A DNA stretch of 23,030 nucleotides from Gemmatimonadota bacterium (GTDB lineage: Bacteria > Latescibacterota > UBA2968 > UBA8231), in NCBI GenBank assembly GCA_026706165.1, contig JAPOZF010000452.1:1-23030 (forward strand), read 5' to 3'. Of the stretch, positions 1 to 7,996 are shown piece after piece. Made by a program: the position numbers and the translations under genes. The notes beneath the pieces were generated by a model, which was not told the DNA's origin, made no database searches, and saw only the letters and a program-made list of their open reading frames with translations. Position 1 is the first letter of the stretch, and the number at the start of each line of letters is the position of its first letter.

Positions 1-1539
1 GACCATTCCGGTCAGCAGCGTCGTCGGCGCGACCAGCAGCTTCTGAAACCTCTCCGTCGATTTCGCCGTCAGCAGGTTGAACACCTCGGCGACCTCGCTG
101 TTGAGGTCCTCGCGGGCTGTCAGCAGCCCCAGGTCGGTGTAGAAGCGGGCGGTCTGGTGGTTGTAGTTCCCCGTGCCCATGTGGGCGTAGCGCCGCAGCC
201 GGTCCTCGTCCCGCCGGACGATCATCGACAGCTTGCAGTGCGTCTTCATGCCGAGCAGCCCGTAAACGACGTGGACGCCGCACTCTTCGAGCCGCTTTGC
301 CCACTCGATGTTGGAGTTTTCGTCGAAGCGGGCCTTCAACTCGACCAGGGCGGTAACTTCCTTGCCCAGCTCCGCCGCATCGATGAGGGCCTGCACGACC
401 TTCGAATCCTCGCCGGTCCGGTAGAGCGTCTGCTTGATCGCCAGTACCCGGGGATCGGAGGCCGCCATGCCGATGAAATCGATGACGGTGTTGAAGGAGT
501 CGTAGGGATGGTGGAGGAGGATGTCGCGGGAGCGCAGAGTCTCAAAGAACTGGTCGGGATCCCTGGGCAGGTTGAGTTCGACCGGTGTGTACGGTTTGAA
601 CTTGAGATCCGGCCGGTTGACCGCGTCGTAAACCGTGACGACCCGATTGAGGTTCACAGGTCCGTCGGCGAAGTAGACCTGGTCTTCGTCGAGCCCGAAT
701 TGCCTTCTCAGGAAAGTCACCAGGCGCTCGGGGGCGCCGGCTTCGATCTCCAGGCGGACCGGATCTCCCTTGCGGCGGTTCTCCAGCGATTCGGCGATCT
801 CCTCCAGGAGGTTGTCCGCCTCTTCCTCGTTGACGTAGAGCTCGCTGTTGCGGGTGACGCGAAAAGCCGCCCATCCGGTCATCTCGTACCCCTCGAAAAG
901 CTCGCTGAGATGGTGGGCGACGATGCCGGCGAGGGTCACGAGGTGCACGGAATCGCGGTCGGTGTCGGGCAGCCGAAGAATCCTCGGCAGGACCCGCGGA
1001 ACGGTGACGACGCCGATCGCGGTGGTGCCGTTGGACTCCAGCAGCACCCCGTGGCAGAGAGCCTTGTTGAGGACGCGTGGAAAGGGATGGGCCGGATCGA
1101 TTGCGATCGGGGTGAGAATCGGTTCCAGCTCTTCCTTCCAGTAGCGCTGGATGAAGGCGCGCTGCTCACCGGTAAAGTCATGGACTTCCCGCAGGTGGAT
1201 CCCCTCGTCGGAAAGCGCCGGTAGCAGCTCCTCGTTCCAGCAGGCGTAGTGCGAGCGGACCAGCTTGTGCGCCTTGGCGGAGATCACCTGCAGCTGCTCG
1301 TCGGGGTTGAGACCGTCGGCTCCGCTCACCGCCGCCCCGGTGTCGCGCAGCTGCAGGAGGCCGGCGACACGTACCTCGAAGAACTCGTCGAGGATATCGG
1401 CGACGATCCCGAGGAAGCGCACGCGCTCCAGCAGGGGATTGCGCCGGTCGCGCGCTTCTTCGAAGACACGGCGGTTGAAATCGAGCCAGGAGAGCTCGCG
1501 GTTGATGTAGTATTCGGGGCGTCGCAGGTCGGTGGCCAC
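1..1539 (-). CDS. ppk: Polyphosphate kinase 1 (3' end cut by window edge)
   Basis: Reversible transfer of the ATP gamma-phosphate to inorganic polyphosphate. 513 codons are visible; the family is about 690-720 residues, so roughly the last 200 (part of the catalytic C-terminal half) lie outside the window. The N-terminus has the typical YYINRELSWLDFNRRV start of the N domain, followed by the DILDEFFEVRVAGL segment and, later, the conserved LLHHPYDSF and ALIDAAELGKEVTALVELKARFDE blocks. The KTHCK motif places a histidine at residue 434, equivalent to the autophosphorylated His435 of the E. coli enzyme, followed by MGTGNYN and the TDLGLLT region. The GTG start is chosen because an in-frame TGA lies four codons upstream, a purine-rich GGGAGA precedes it and the family N-terminus begins here. 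Upstream lie direct repeats described separately. Family assignment is firm. Confidence 0.96.
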   Translation of the reverse strand, partial: MATDLRRPEYYINRELSWLDFNRRVFEEARDRRNPLLERVRFLGIVADILDEFFEVRVAGLLQLRDTGAAVSGADGLNPDEQLQVISAKAHKLVRSHYACWNEELLPALSDEGIHLREVHDFTGEQRAFIQRYWKEELEPILTPIAIDPAHPFPRVLNKALCHGVLLESNGTTAIGVVTVPRVLPRILRLPDTDRDSVHLVTLAGIVAHHLSELFEGYEMTGWAAFRVTRNSELYVNEEEADNLLEEIAESLENRRKGDPVRLEIEAGAPERLVTFLRRQFGLDEDQVYFADGPVNLNRVVTVYDAVNRPDLKFKPYTPVELNLPRDPDQFFETLRSRDILLHHPYDSFNTVIDFIGMAASDPRVLAIKQTLYRTGEDSKVVQALIDAAELGKEVTALVELKARFDENSNIEWAKRLEECGVHVVYGLLGMKTHCKLSMIVRRDEDRLRRYAHMGTGNYNHQTARFYTDLGLLTAREDLNSEVAEVFNLLTAKSTERFQKLLVAPTTLLTGMV

Positions 1540-1569
1540 GCCGGTCTCCCGTCACGTGCGGAGGTTGCG

Positions 1570-1606
1570 CGAAACTCCCGCTGAAACCTGAACTTGCGCT
1601 GAAACC
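1570..1606 (-). promoter_or_regulatory. 18-bp imperfect tandem repeat upstream of ppk; possible Pho-type operator
   Basis: Read on the minus strand, GGTTTCAGCG occurs twice with an 18-bp period. Inside each unit a related AGTTCAG/AGTTTCG element follows at an 11-bp spacing, giving four GTTTCA-like heptamers. The two units match at 14 of 18 positions. The block ends 30 bp before the ppk GTG. PhoB/PhoP operators are heptamer direct repeats with an 11-bp period, and ppk is in the Pho regulon of several bacteria; applying this here is inference. A possible promoter, TTGACT (1637-1642) with CATAAC (1612-1617) at a long 19-nt spacing, lies just upstream, which would put the repeats at or downstream of the transcription start. 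Confidence 0.35.
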
Positions 1607-1638
1607 ATGAAGTTATGAATTCCTTCGCCGAATCAAAG

Positions 1639-2502
1639 TCAAATCGCGGTCCCCGGGGAACTGCCTCTCCCCCAGATCTCGAGGACGAAGTCGCGATCGC
1701 GGCGCGCATTTGCGAGGACCTCCCGCGGATCGAGGGGAGCGCCGCCGGGAGGTGCGATGCCCTCGGTAAACTCGAGGCAGGCGATGCCGTCGAAGGCGGC
1801 GTCCCGGACGTGTGAAAGGAAGCGGCGGTAGTCGATCCAGGTGCCCTCCTCGAGCAGGCAGAAGTCGCCGGCGTCCGACAGGTTCTGCAGGTGCAGGTGG
1901 CGAACGCGGTCGGACAGGCAGTCGAAGGCTGCGACCGCCTTACCGGTGTCGTCCCCGGGGAAGGGCTGCAGACAGATGCCGGCGTTGTCGCAGGAGCCCA
2001 GCTCCTCCAGCAGGCGGCAGGTGGCGTCGAGGGTGTCGCACAAAGTGCCGCCGTGAGTCTCGAGGGTGAGGGCGATTCCGCGTTCCCCGAGGCGGTCGGC
2101 GAGCCGCCTTATGCGCTCGAGAGACAACCGGCGCACCCCGGCGTCGGCGTCGGCGCTGGCGACGCGGCCGGGAAAGATCTTCAGGGTCGTGCACCCGAGC
2201 AGGGCGGCGTAGTCGGCGACGGTATCGAGCAACCGCTGCTCCGCCTGTGCTTCGCCCCCGGAAAGATGCAGCCGCGGATAGGCGCCGGCGGCGGCCGCGC
2301 GCATGCCGAGATCCCGCATTCTGCGTGCCAGGCCCTCCACCCCGGAGCGGCTCAGACCGGAGATGTGGTACTGCCAGATTTCCAGGTCGCCGAAGCCGGC
2401 CTGGAGAATCGGCTCGAGCAGGGCTTCGAGGGGCCGCGTCAGCCTGCCGGGGGCCGTCCACCGGTTCGGCTCCAGCATGATCGTGTTGAACAGGAGTTGC
2501 AT
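1639..2502 (-). CDS. Sugar phosphate isomerase/epimerase-like TIM-barrel protein
   Basis: A 287-residue protein of the xylose-isomerase-like TIM-barrel (AP endonuclease 2) superfamily, whose members isomerise or epimerise sugars and inositols using a divalent metal. The barrel's metal and base residues can be placed: LTLETHGG with E148 and H150, Q179 at the end of the next strand, the HLHLQ strand with H204, and CLEFTEG with E244 near the C-terminus. The N-terminal strand MQLLFNTIML and the GFGDLEIWQYH block are usual for the family. The start has AGGA six bases upstream. It follows the medium-chain dehydrogenase by 111 nt on the same strand and is probably cotranscribed with it. Its stop codon overlaps a candidate -35 for ppk. 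The superfamily is clear but the substrate cannot be read from sequence. Confidence 0.85.
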   Translation of the reverse strand: MQLLFNTIMLEPNRWTAPGRLTRPLEALLEPILQAGFGDLEIWQYHISGLSRSGVEGLARRMRDLGMRAAAAGAYPRLHLSGGEAQAEQRLLDTVADYAALLGCTTLKIFPGRVASADADAGVRRLSLERIRRLADRLGERGIALTLETHGGTLCDTLDATCRLLEELGSCDNAGICLQPFPGDDTGKAVAAFDCLSDRVRHLHLQNLSDAGDFCLLEEGTWIDYRRFLSHVRDAAFDGIACLEFTEGIAPPGGAPLDPREVLANARRDRDFVLEIWGRGSSPGTAI

Positions 2503-2613
2503 TCCCGGTCCTGCCGATGGTTTGATGAAGTTTGCGGGGGGGCCGGGGAAGCGACAGGCCGCCCCGGGATCATGGCCGCTTCCGCAGCCCCCGGGGAGTC
2601 GTCCTGAAAGCCC

Positions 2614-3639
2614 TCAGGCGAACGACGCGCCGAGCTTTACGTTGGCCCCGGGGTCGGTGGCGATCTTCGGATACTCCCCGGCCAGGTCGTCGAAGGGAAC
2701 CACAGGCTGCACGACGGCCTCGGTCTCGAGCCGGCCGGAGGCCAGCCGCCGCCAGGCCTCGTCGATCAGGCGGTCGTGGTTCCAGTTGGGGTGGTCGGGG
2801 TTCGGATCGCTGTTGGAGCGGCTGAAAACGAGCCGCGGCCGGTTCATGTGCGCTTCGGCGCCGAGGTCGAGGCCGGCCGCATACGGTCCGGGGAAGGCGC
2901 CGGCGACGACGGTTCCGTTGTAGGCGGCGCTGCGCAGCGCCCCCTGCAGACCGGAGTGATGGCCGCTGTAATCGATGCAGACGTCGGCGCCCCGCTGTCC
3001 CGTCAGTTTCCCGATTTCGAGGCCGGGGTCGCAGGCGGCCGGGTCGAGGGCGGCATCTGCGCCGCAGGCGAGGGCGACCGAGCGCCGCAGCCCGAGGGGG
3101 TCGACGGCGATTACCGGGTGAGCCCCGGCGAGGAGGGCGAACTGCACGACCATCAGCCCGATCGCCCCCATTCCGAAGACGGCCACGGCGTCGCCGAGGC
3201 GGACATGGCCGTCGCGCACGGCGCCGAGGGCGAAGTCGGCGGGGTCGAGGCAGACCGCCGCCTGCCACGGCAGGCCGTCGGGAAGCCGGCGAACCGTCTC
3301 CGGCCAGCAGTGCTCCTCGCGGAACGGCCCGTGGGAGAAGACCCGGTCGCCGAGGCTGAGGCGCGTCGTTCCCGGACCGAGCTCCGCCACCTCGCCGACG
3401 CACATGTTGCCGAGAGGGCAGGGATAAGGCTCCCTGCCGCCGGCGGGCAGGAATATCCGGAGGTCGCGGTCGTAGGAGCCGCGCCCGCTGCCGTACCCCT
3501 TGAAAATCGACATCTCCGTGCCGTGCTTGGCGGCCCCGAACAGACTGCGGACGCGAACCTGCCCGGGCCCCGGCGCCTCGCTCTCGAATTCCCTGAATGC
3601 GACCTGCTCCCTCGCGGGAGCGTACAACTCCCTCGGCAC
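2614..3639 (-). CDS. Medium-chain dehydrogenase/reductase (zinc-alcohol-dehydrogenase superfamily, zinc site not evident)
   Basis: A 341-residue NAD(P)-dependent oxidoreductase of the MDR superfamily. It has the GroES-like N-domain (PGPGQVRVRSLFGAAKHGTE at residues 24-42 and LGPGTTRLSLGDRV at 88-100) and a Rossmann domain with GMGAIG at 156-161 followed by VIAVDP. The usual GHE catalytic-zinc motif, the CGTD cysteine and the four-cysteine lobe are not seen; the position of the first ligand reads HGTE. It may therefore be a zinc-free or divergent member, like other database 'zinc-binding dehydrogenases' that start MPREL. The GTG start gives that family N-terminus, has GGAGG eight bases upstream and lies downstream of a good promoter. 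An ATG further up, near 3718, would fall inside that promoter. It is divergent from a hydroxyacid dehydrogenase and upstream of a TIM-barrel isomerase, so sugar or polyol oxidation is the likely role. Confidence 0.85.
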   Translation of the reverse strand: MPRELYAPAREQVAFREFESEAPGPGQVRVRSLFGAAKHGTEMSIFKGYGSGRGSYDRDLRIFLPAGGREPYPCPLGNMCVGEVAELGPGTTRLSLGDRVFSHGPFREEHCWPETVRRLPDGLPWQAAVCLDPADFALGAVRDGHVRLGDAVAVFGMGAIGLMVVQFALLAGAHPVIAVDPLGLRRSVALACGADAALDPAACDPGLEIGKLTGQRGADVCIDYSGHHSGLQGALRSAAYNGTVVAGAFPGPYAAGLDLGAEAHMNRPRLVFSRSNSDPNPDHPNWNHDRLIDEAWRRLASGRLETEAVVQPVVPFDDLAGEYPKIATDPGANVKLGASFA

Positions 3640-3694
3640 TTCCGCGTCCTCCGGTGAAACGCTGAATTCCCGGTGTCGACTGCGAAGGGCGTGC

Positions 3695-3723
3695 AATATA
3701 TTGGAGCCCCTGCGCATCATCAA
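3695..3723 (-). promoter_or_regulatory. Sigma-70-type promoter for the medium-chain dehydrogenase
   Basis: On the minus strand TTGATG (3718-3723) and TATATT (3695-3700) are separated by exactly 17 nt. This matches the -35 at 4 of 6 positions and the -10 at 5 of 6. The predicted start near 3688 leaves a leader of about 50 nt containing the GGAGG of the GTG start at 3639. The -10 lies in a perfect 10-bp palindrome, CAATATATTG (3694-3703), so a TATATT is also offered to the plus strand about 50 nt before the divergent operon. No convincing plus-strand -35 was found. Confidence 0.55.
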
Positions 3724-3756
3724 TCGATCACATCGACAGCGGAAAGCCCTTCTGAC

Positions 3757-4740
3757 ATGACCGATCGCGTGAAAATTCTGGTCCCCGGCGACGACCCCCC
3801 GCAGATCGCCGGATCGCCGCAACTCGCCCGCCTCGAACCGCACGGAGACGTTACCCTGTACGACAACCGCCCCGGGTCGTCGGAGGAGAAGATCGCCCGC
3901 GCCGGCGGCTTCGACATCATCATCAACACCCGCGGCGCCGTCGACTGGCGCGAGACCGAGCTGCGCGCCCTGCCCTCGCTGAAGATGATCGCGACCTGCT
4001 CCATCGGGACGGACATGATCGATCTCGACAGCGCCCGGGAACTCGGCATCGTCGTCTCGAATCAGCCGGGCCGCACCGCCCCGGTCGTGGCCGAGCACAT
4101 GTTCGGGCTGATGTTCACCGTGGCCAAGCGGGCGGCGTTTCAGACGAGGGAGGTCGCCGAAAACCGCTGGACGCGGCGGATGAACCTCACGGTCCGGGGG
4201 AAGGTGCTCGGCATCGTCGGCGCCGGGAACATCGGCGCGGAGATGGCGCGCCTGGGCAACGCCCTCGGTATGGAGGTGATCGCCTGGACCTTCAACCCCT
4301 CCCCGGAACGCGCCGGGAAACTCGGAGTCCGCTTCGTCGAACTGCGGGAGCTGCTCGAGAGCGCCGACTACGTCAGCATCCACACCGCCCTCAGCGACGA
4401 CACGCGCGGACTGATCGGCAGGGATGAGCTGCGGGCGATGAAAGCGGACGCCGTGGTCCTCAACGGGGCGCGCGGCGCCGTGCTCGATCTCGACGCCCTC
4501 GCCGAGGTTCTCGCCTCCGGGCACCTCGGCGGCGCCGGGCTCGATGTCTTCGAGGAGGAGCCGTTCGTCGCCGACCACCCGGTCAAGAAATGCGAGCAGG
4601 TGGTCTTCACCCCCCACGCGGCCGACCAGACTCCCGAGGGCGCCGAGCTGCTGAACGAAGGGGCGGTCGACAACGTGCTCGCCTTCCTCGCGGGGGAGCC
4701 GCGGAACAACGCCGCGGCGCGACCATGTTCACCTCCCTGA
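3757..4740 (+). CDS. D-isomer-specific 2-hydroxyacid dehydrogenase (NAD-dependent)
   Basis: A 327-residue member of the phosphoglycerate/glycerate dehydrogenase family, which interconverts 2-hydroxy acids and 2-keto acids with NAD(P). The N-terminal flavodoxin-like domain runs to about residue 100. The NAD domain carries GIVGAGNIG at 152-160. The catalytic triad can be read: Arg239 in NGARG, the glutamate in DVFEEEP (residues 264-269) and His287 in FTPHAADQT. The ATG is chosen for the MTDRVKILVPG start; GGAAAG lies about ten bases upstream, a modest ribosome site. It is the first gene of a four-gene operon, and its last 16 nt overlap the next gene. Substrate is unknown; glycerate- or gluconate-type 2-keto acids would fit the neighbours. 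Confidence 0.9.
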   Translation: MTDRVKILVPGDDPPQIAGSPQLARLEPHGDVTLYDNRPGSSEEKIARAGGFDIIINTRGAVDWRETELRALPSLKMIATCSIGTDMIDLDSARELGIVVSNQPGRTAPVVAEHMFGLMFTVAKRAAFQTREVAENRWTRRMNLTVRGKVLGIVGAGNIGAEMARLGNALGMEVIAWTFNPSPERAGKLGVRFVELRELLESADYVSIHTALSDDTRGLIGRDELRAMKADAVVLNGARGAVLDLDALAEVLASGHLGGAGLDVFEEEPFVADHPVKKCEQVVFTPHAADQTPEGAELLNEGAVDNVLAFLAGEPRNNAAARPCSPP

Positions 4741-5561
4741 GTCCCGGCGCCATCGGCGTGGCCGCCACCCTCGAGGAGGGGCTGCGGCTGGCAGCCGCGC
4801 ACGGGTTCGACGGCCTGCACTTCAACATCGCCGAGGCGGCCGGTCTCGGCGCCGGCCGGGTGCGCGACCTGAGCGCGGAGACGGGCGTGCGGCTTTCGGC
4901 TTTCGGGTTTCCCGTCGACTTCCGCGGCGGCGACCCGGAGTACGAAAGCGGCATGGAGCGCCTGCCGGAGCTGGCCGCCGCGGCCGAACGGCTCCGGGTG
5001 CAGCGGACGGCGACCTGGCTCCTTCCCTGGTCGGACGAACTGCCCTTCGGCGACAACTTCGCCTTTCACCGCGACCGCCTGAGGCCGGCGGCGGCGATTC
5101 TCGCCGACCGCGGCATCCGCTTCGGTCTCGAGTACGTCGCCCCCGACACCACGAGGGCCGGCAGGAAGCACCCCTTCGTACACACGATGGCCCAGGCCCT
5201 CGAGCTGTGCGAGGCGGTCGGCGGCAACGCCGGTCTGCTCGCCGACTCGTGGCACTGGTACAACGCCCGCGAAACCGCGGACGACCTGCGCACGCTGACC
5301 GCGGAAACGGTGGTCGACGTGCACGTCAACGATGCCCCCGATCTTCCGGTTGAAGCCCAGGTCGACCACGTCCGCGCCATGCCGGGGGAAACCGGCGTCA
5401 TCGACATCGCCGCCTTTCTCGGGGCCCTGGACGAAATCGGGTACGACGGCCCCGTGATGGCCGAGCCATTCAGCGAGCGGGTCGGGAGTCTTCCCCCCGG
5501 CGATGCCTGCGCCGAGACGATAGCGTCGCTGCGCAAGGTCCGGTCGCGGGCGGGGCTGTAG
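4725..5561 (+). CDS. Sugar phosphate isomerase/epimerase-like TIM-barrel protein
   Basis: A 278-residue xylose-isomerase-like TIM barrel. Predicted metal and active-site positions are E136 (GLEYVAP), D174 and H177 (LLADSWHWYN), H200 (VDVHVNDAP) and E247 (VMAEPFS). The order 'ADSWHWY, VHVND, PGETGVID, GYDGPVMAEPF' is typical of the subfamily annotated as sugar phosphate isomerase/epimerase. The ATG lies inside the end of the hydroxyacid dehydrogenase gene (16-nt overlap), which suggests translational coupling. It is not closely similar by eye to the other two TIM-barrel genes in the window, so these look like separate paralogues rather than recent duplicates. The superfamily is confident and the reaction unknown. 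Confidence 0.88.
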   Translation: MFTSLSPGAIGVAATLEEGLRLAAAHGFDGLHFNIAEAAGLGAGRVRDLSAETGVRLSAFGFPVDFRGGDPEYESGMERLPELAAAAERLRVQRTATWLLPWSDELPFGDNFAFHRDRLRPAAAILADRGIRFGLEYVAPDTTRAGRKHPFVHTMAQALELCEAVGGNAGLLADSWHWYNARETADDLRTLTAETVVDVHVNDAPDLPVEAQVDHVRAMPGETGVIDIAAFLGALDEIGYDGPVMAEPFSERVGSLPPGDACAETIASLRKVRSRAGL

Positions 5562-5566
5562 GGGAG

Positions 5567-6763
5567 ATGGCCGTACGGGTCGCCCACATAACCCCGACGG
5601 ACCGCATCGCCTGCCTTATGATGCGGACCCGGCTCCTCCACCTGCGCGACGCCGGGTACGAGGTCAGCGTCATCTGCGGCCGCTCTCCGGAAGGAACCTG
5701 GGGGGAAGAACTGAGAAAACAGGGGCTGGAGGTCATCCACGTTCCGTTCGCGCGTGAAATCGCCCCGCTCACGGACGCGCGCTGCGCCCTGGCGATGTAC
5801 AGGGTCATCCGCCGGGGAGGCTACGACATCGTGCACTCCCACAATCCCAAGGGCGGCCTGCTCGGCCCGGTCGCCGGGAAACTGGCGCGCCGGCCGGTCG
5901 TCCTCCATACCGTGCACGGTTTCCTCTTCAACGAGAACGCGTCGGGAATGCGCCGGGGCATGGCCCTGGGCGCCGAGCGCTGGACCGCGGCCTGGTGCGA
6001 CCACCTGCTGTTCCAGAGCGAAGAGGATTTCGCCTACGCCCGCGACCACAGGTTCAAGACCGGGGACAGGCTGCATCTGGAGGGGAACGGCATCGACGAG
6101 ACCCGCTTCGACCCGCGGCTGTACCCGGACGCGCGCCGCGGGAAGCGGGCGGAGCTTGGGCTGGGAGAGGCCGACCTCGTCGTCGGCATGGTCGGGCGCC
6201 TCGTGGAGGAGAAGGGGTACAGGGAGTTCTTCGAGATGGCCGGCAGGCTCGCCAGGGCGCGGGGGGATGTGCGCTTCCTCAACGTCGGGATCGCCGAACC
6301 GGAGCAGTCGGACGCCGTCGATCCCGAACTGCTGGCGCGGCAGCACGGCCTCGACGGAAAATGCGTGCTCCTCGACCGGCGCCGCGACATGCCCGAGCTC
6401 TACCTGGCGATGGATGTCGCCGTTCTGCCCTCGCACCGCGAGGGGATCCCCCGGGCGCTGATGGAGGCCGCGGCCATGGGGCTTCCGGGGGTGGCGACGG
6501 ACATACGGGGCACCCGTGAGGTGGTCGAAGACGGAGTCACCGGGCTGCTGTTCCCGCTGCGGGACGTCGACCGCTTCCTTGGCTGCGTCGAGCGGCTGCT
6601 GCAGGACGGCGGGCTGAGGCGGCGGATGGGACGGGCGGCGCAGCAGCGGGTGCTCGGCAAATACACCGAGACCGCCACCTCGAGGCGGCTGCAGCGCTGC
6701 TACCGGGAGATCCTCGACAGGGAGCAGGGGGGGGGCCGGAGCGCGAGAGAAGGAGGGGAGTGA
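5567..6763 (+). CDS. Glycosyltransferase family 4 (CapM-like)
   Basis: A 398-residue GT-B retaining glycosyltransferase that transfers a sugar from a nucleotide donor, usually to a lipid-linked or surface polysaccharide. The N-domain has VRVAHITPTDRI at the start, DIVHSHNPKGGLLGPVAGKLA at 87-107 and VVLHTVHGFLFNE at 111-123, typical of the CapM/cd03808 group. The C-domain has GNGIDETRFDP (173-183), GMVGRLVEEKG (207-217) and the donor-binding E-x7-E motif, E292 to E300 in EGIPRALME, then TREVVEDGVTGLL. It starts 5 nt after the TIM-barrel gene with GGGGAG directly against the ATG, an unusually close ribosome site that implies coupled translation. Its presence in a sugar-oxidation operon is unexpected. 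The family is certain, the acceptor unknown. Confidence 0.93.
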   Translation: MAVRVAHITPTDRIACLMMRTRLLHLRDAGYEVSVICGRSPEGTWGEELRKQGLEVIHVPFAREIAPLTDARCALAMYRVIRRGGYDIVHSHNPKGGLLGPVAGKLARRPVVLHTVHGFLFNENASGMRRGMALGAERWTAAWCDHLLFQSEEDFAYARDHRFKTGDRLHLEGNGIDETRFDPRLYPDARRGKRAELGLGEADLVVGMVGRLVEEKGYREFFEMAGRLARARGDVRFLNVGIAEPEQSDAVDPELLARQHGLDGKCVLLDRRRDMPELYLAMDVAVLPSHREGIPRALMEAAAMGLPGVATDIRGTREVVEDGVTGLLFPLRDVDRFLGCVERLLQDGGLRRRMGRAAQQRVLGKYTETATSRRLQRCYREILDREQGGGRSAREGGE

Positions 6764-7992
6764 TGTGTAAGCGAATCGGTGGCGCATGGAGGCAGCAGGT
6801 GCTGATCTGTTTTCTGCTGGGAGGGCTCGCCGCAGGCTGCTCGGGAAGCGAGCGGCCCCATGCCGCCCAGGTCGTCGCCGCGGTGCGGACCGCGGTCGAA
6901 GAAGCGGCGTCCGGGGCGGATGAGGAGGGAGTTGGAGAGGATCTCCCCGGAGACCCTCGGCTGAAGCAGATCGAGCTTCCGCAAGGGTTCCGCATCCGCG
7001 TGTACGCCGAGGAGGTTCGCGGCGCCCGCTCCCTGAGCCTCGGAAGCGGCGGCACCCTGTTCGTCGGCACCCAGTTCGGCGGCGGCGGCGCAGTCTTCGC
7101 CCTGCGCGACGAGGACGGCGACCACAGGGCGGAGCGGGTGGTCACCCTCGCCCGCGGCCTGAACACGCCGAACGGCGTCGCCTTCAGGGACGGGGATCTC
7201 TACGTTGCCGAAATAAGCCGCATCCTGCGTTACCGCGGCATCGAGGAGCGCCTCGACGACCCGCCGCAGCCGGAGATCGTCAGCGACGCCTTCCCGACCG
7301 ACAGGGCCCACGGCTGGAAGTTCATCCGCTTCGGCCCGGATGGCATGCTGTACGTGCCGGTCGGCGCGCCTTGCAACATATGCCTCTCCGAAGATCCCTA
7401 CGCGTCGATCGGAAAGCTCGATCCTTCCACGGGGGGCTTCGAAGTCGTGGCGCGGGGGGTGCGCAACTCCGTCGGCTTCGACTGGCACCCGCAGACGGGG
7501 GAACTGTGGTTCACGGAAAACGGCAGGGACTGGATGGGGGACGATGAGCCGCCGGACGAGCTGAACCGGCTGAGCGCATCGGGGCAGCACTTCGGCTATC
7601 CCTACTGCCACGGCGCCGGCATCGCCGATCCGAAGTTCGGAGACCGGCGCCCCTGCGGCGAGTTCGTCCCTCCGGTCCGGGAGCTCGGCCCGCACGTGGC
7701 CGCCCTCGGAATGCGCTTCTACACAGGGGACATGTTCCCGCAGGAGTACCGCGACCAGATCTTCATCGCCGAGCACGGCTCCTGGAACCGCAGCAACAAG
7801 ATCGGCTACCGCGTCACCCTGGTGCGCCTCGACGCCGCCGGCGGGGCTTCCTACGAGCCTTTCGCGGAGGGCTGGCTGCAGGGGGAGTCGAACTGGGGGA
7901 GGCCGGTCGACCTACTCGTCATGCCAGACGGCTCGCTGCTGCTCTCCGACGACCAGGCCGGCCTGATCTACCGGATCACCTGGTCCGGCTGA
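6763..7992 (+). CDS. PQQ-dependent sugar (sorbosone/glucose) dehydrogenase lipoprotein
   Basis: A 409-residue six-bladed beta-propeller of the glucose/sorbosone dehydrogenase family, which oxidises aldoses with pyrroloquinoline quinone outside the cytoplasmic membrane. A lipoprotein signal is visible: KR at residues 3-4, a hydrophobic stretch, then LAAGC with C26 as the lipidated residue. Propeller motifs include NTPNGVAF, HGWKFIRFGPDGMLYVPVGAPCN (H183 aligns with the catalytic histidine of the family), WFTENGRDWMGDD, GYPYCHG and FIAEHGSWNRS. ATG 6763 is preferred over the GTG three bases earlier because GGAGG at 6752-6756 is then six bases away. The ATG overlaps the preceding stop as TGATG. 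PQQ synthesis genes are not in the window. It ends 4 bp from the convergent DUF4432 gene. Confidence 0.9.
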   Translation: MCKRIGGAWRQQVLICFLLGGLAAGCSGSERPHAAQVVAAVRTAVEEAASGADEEGVGEDLPGDPRLKQIELPQGFRIRVYAEEVRGARSLSLGSGGTLFVGTQFGGGGAVFALRDEDGDHRAERVVTLARGLNTPNGVAFRDGDLYVAEISRILRYRGIEERLDDPPQPEIVSDAFPTDRAHGWKFIRFGPDGMLYVPVGAPCNICLSEDPYASIGKLDPSTGGFEVVARGVRNSVGFDWHPQTGELWFTENGRDWMGDDEPPDELNRLSASGQHFGYPYCHGAGIADPKFGDRRPCGEFVPPVRELGPHVAALGMRFYTGDMFPQEYRDQIFIAEHGSWNRSNKIGYRVTLVRLDAAGGASYEPFAEGWLQGESNWGRPVDLLVMPDGSLLLSDDQAGLIYRITWSG

Positions 7993-7996
7993 CCGC

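Noticed and set aside
157..1224. Plus-strand open frame of 355 codons opposite ppk
   Set aside because: The minus strand gives a continuous, well-conserved polyphosphate kinase; the plus-strand product has no recognisable motif.
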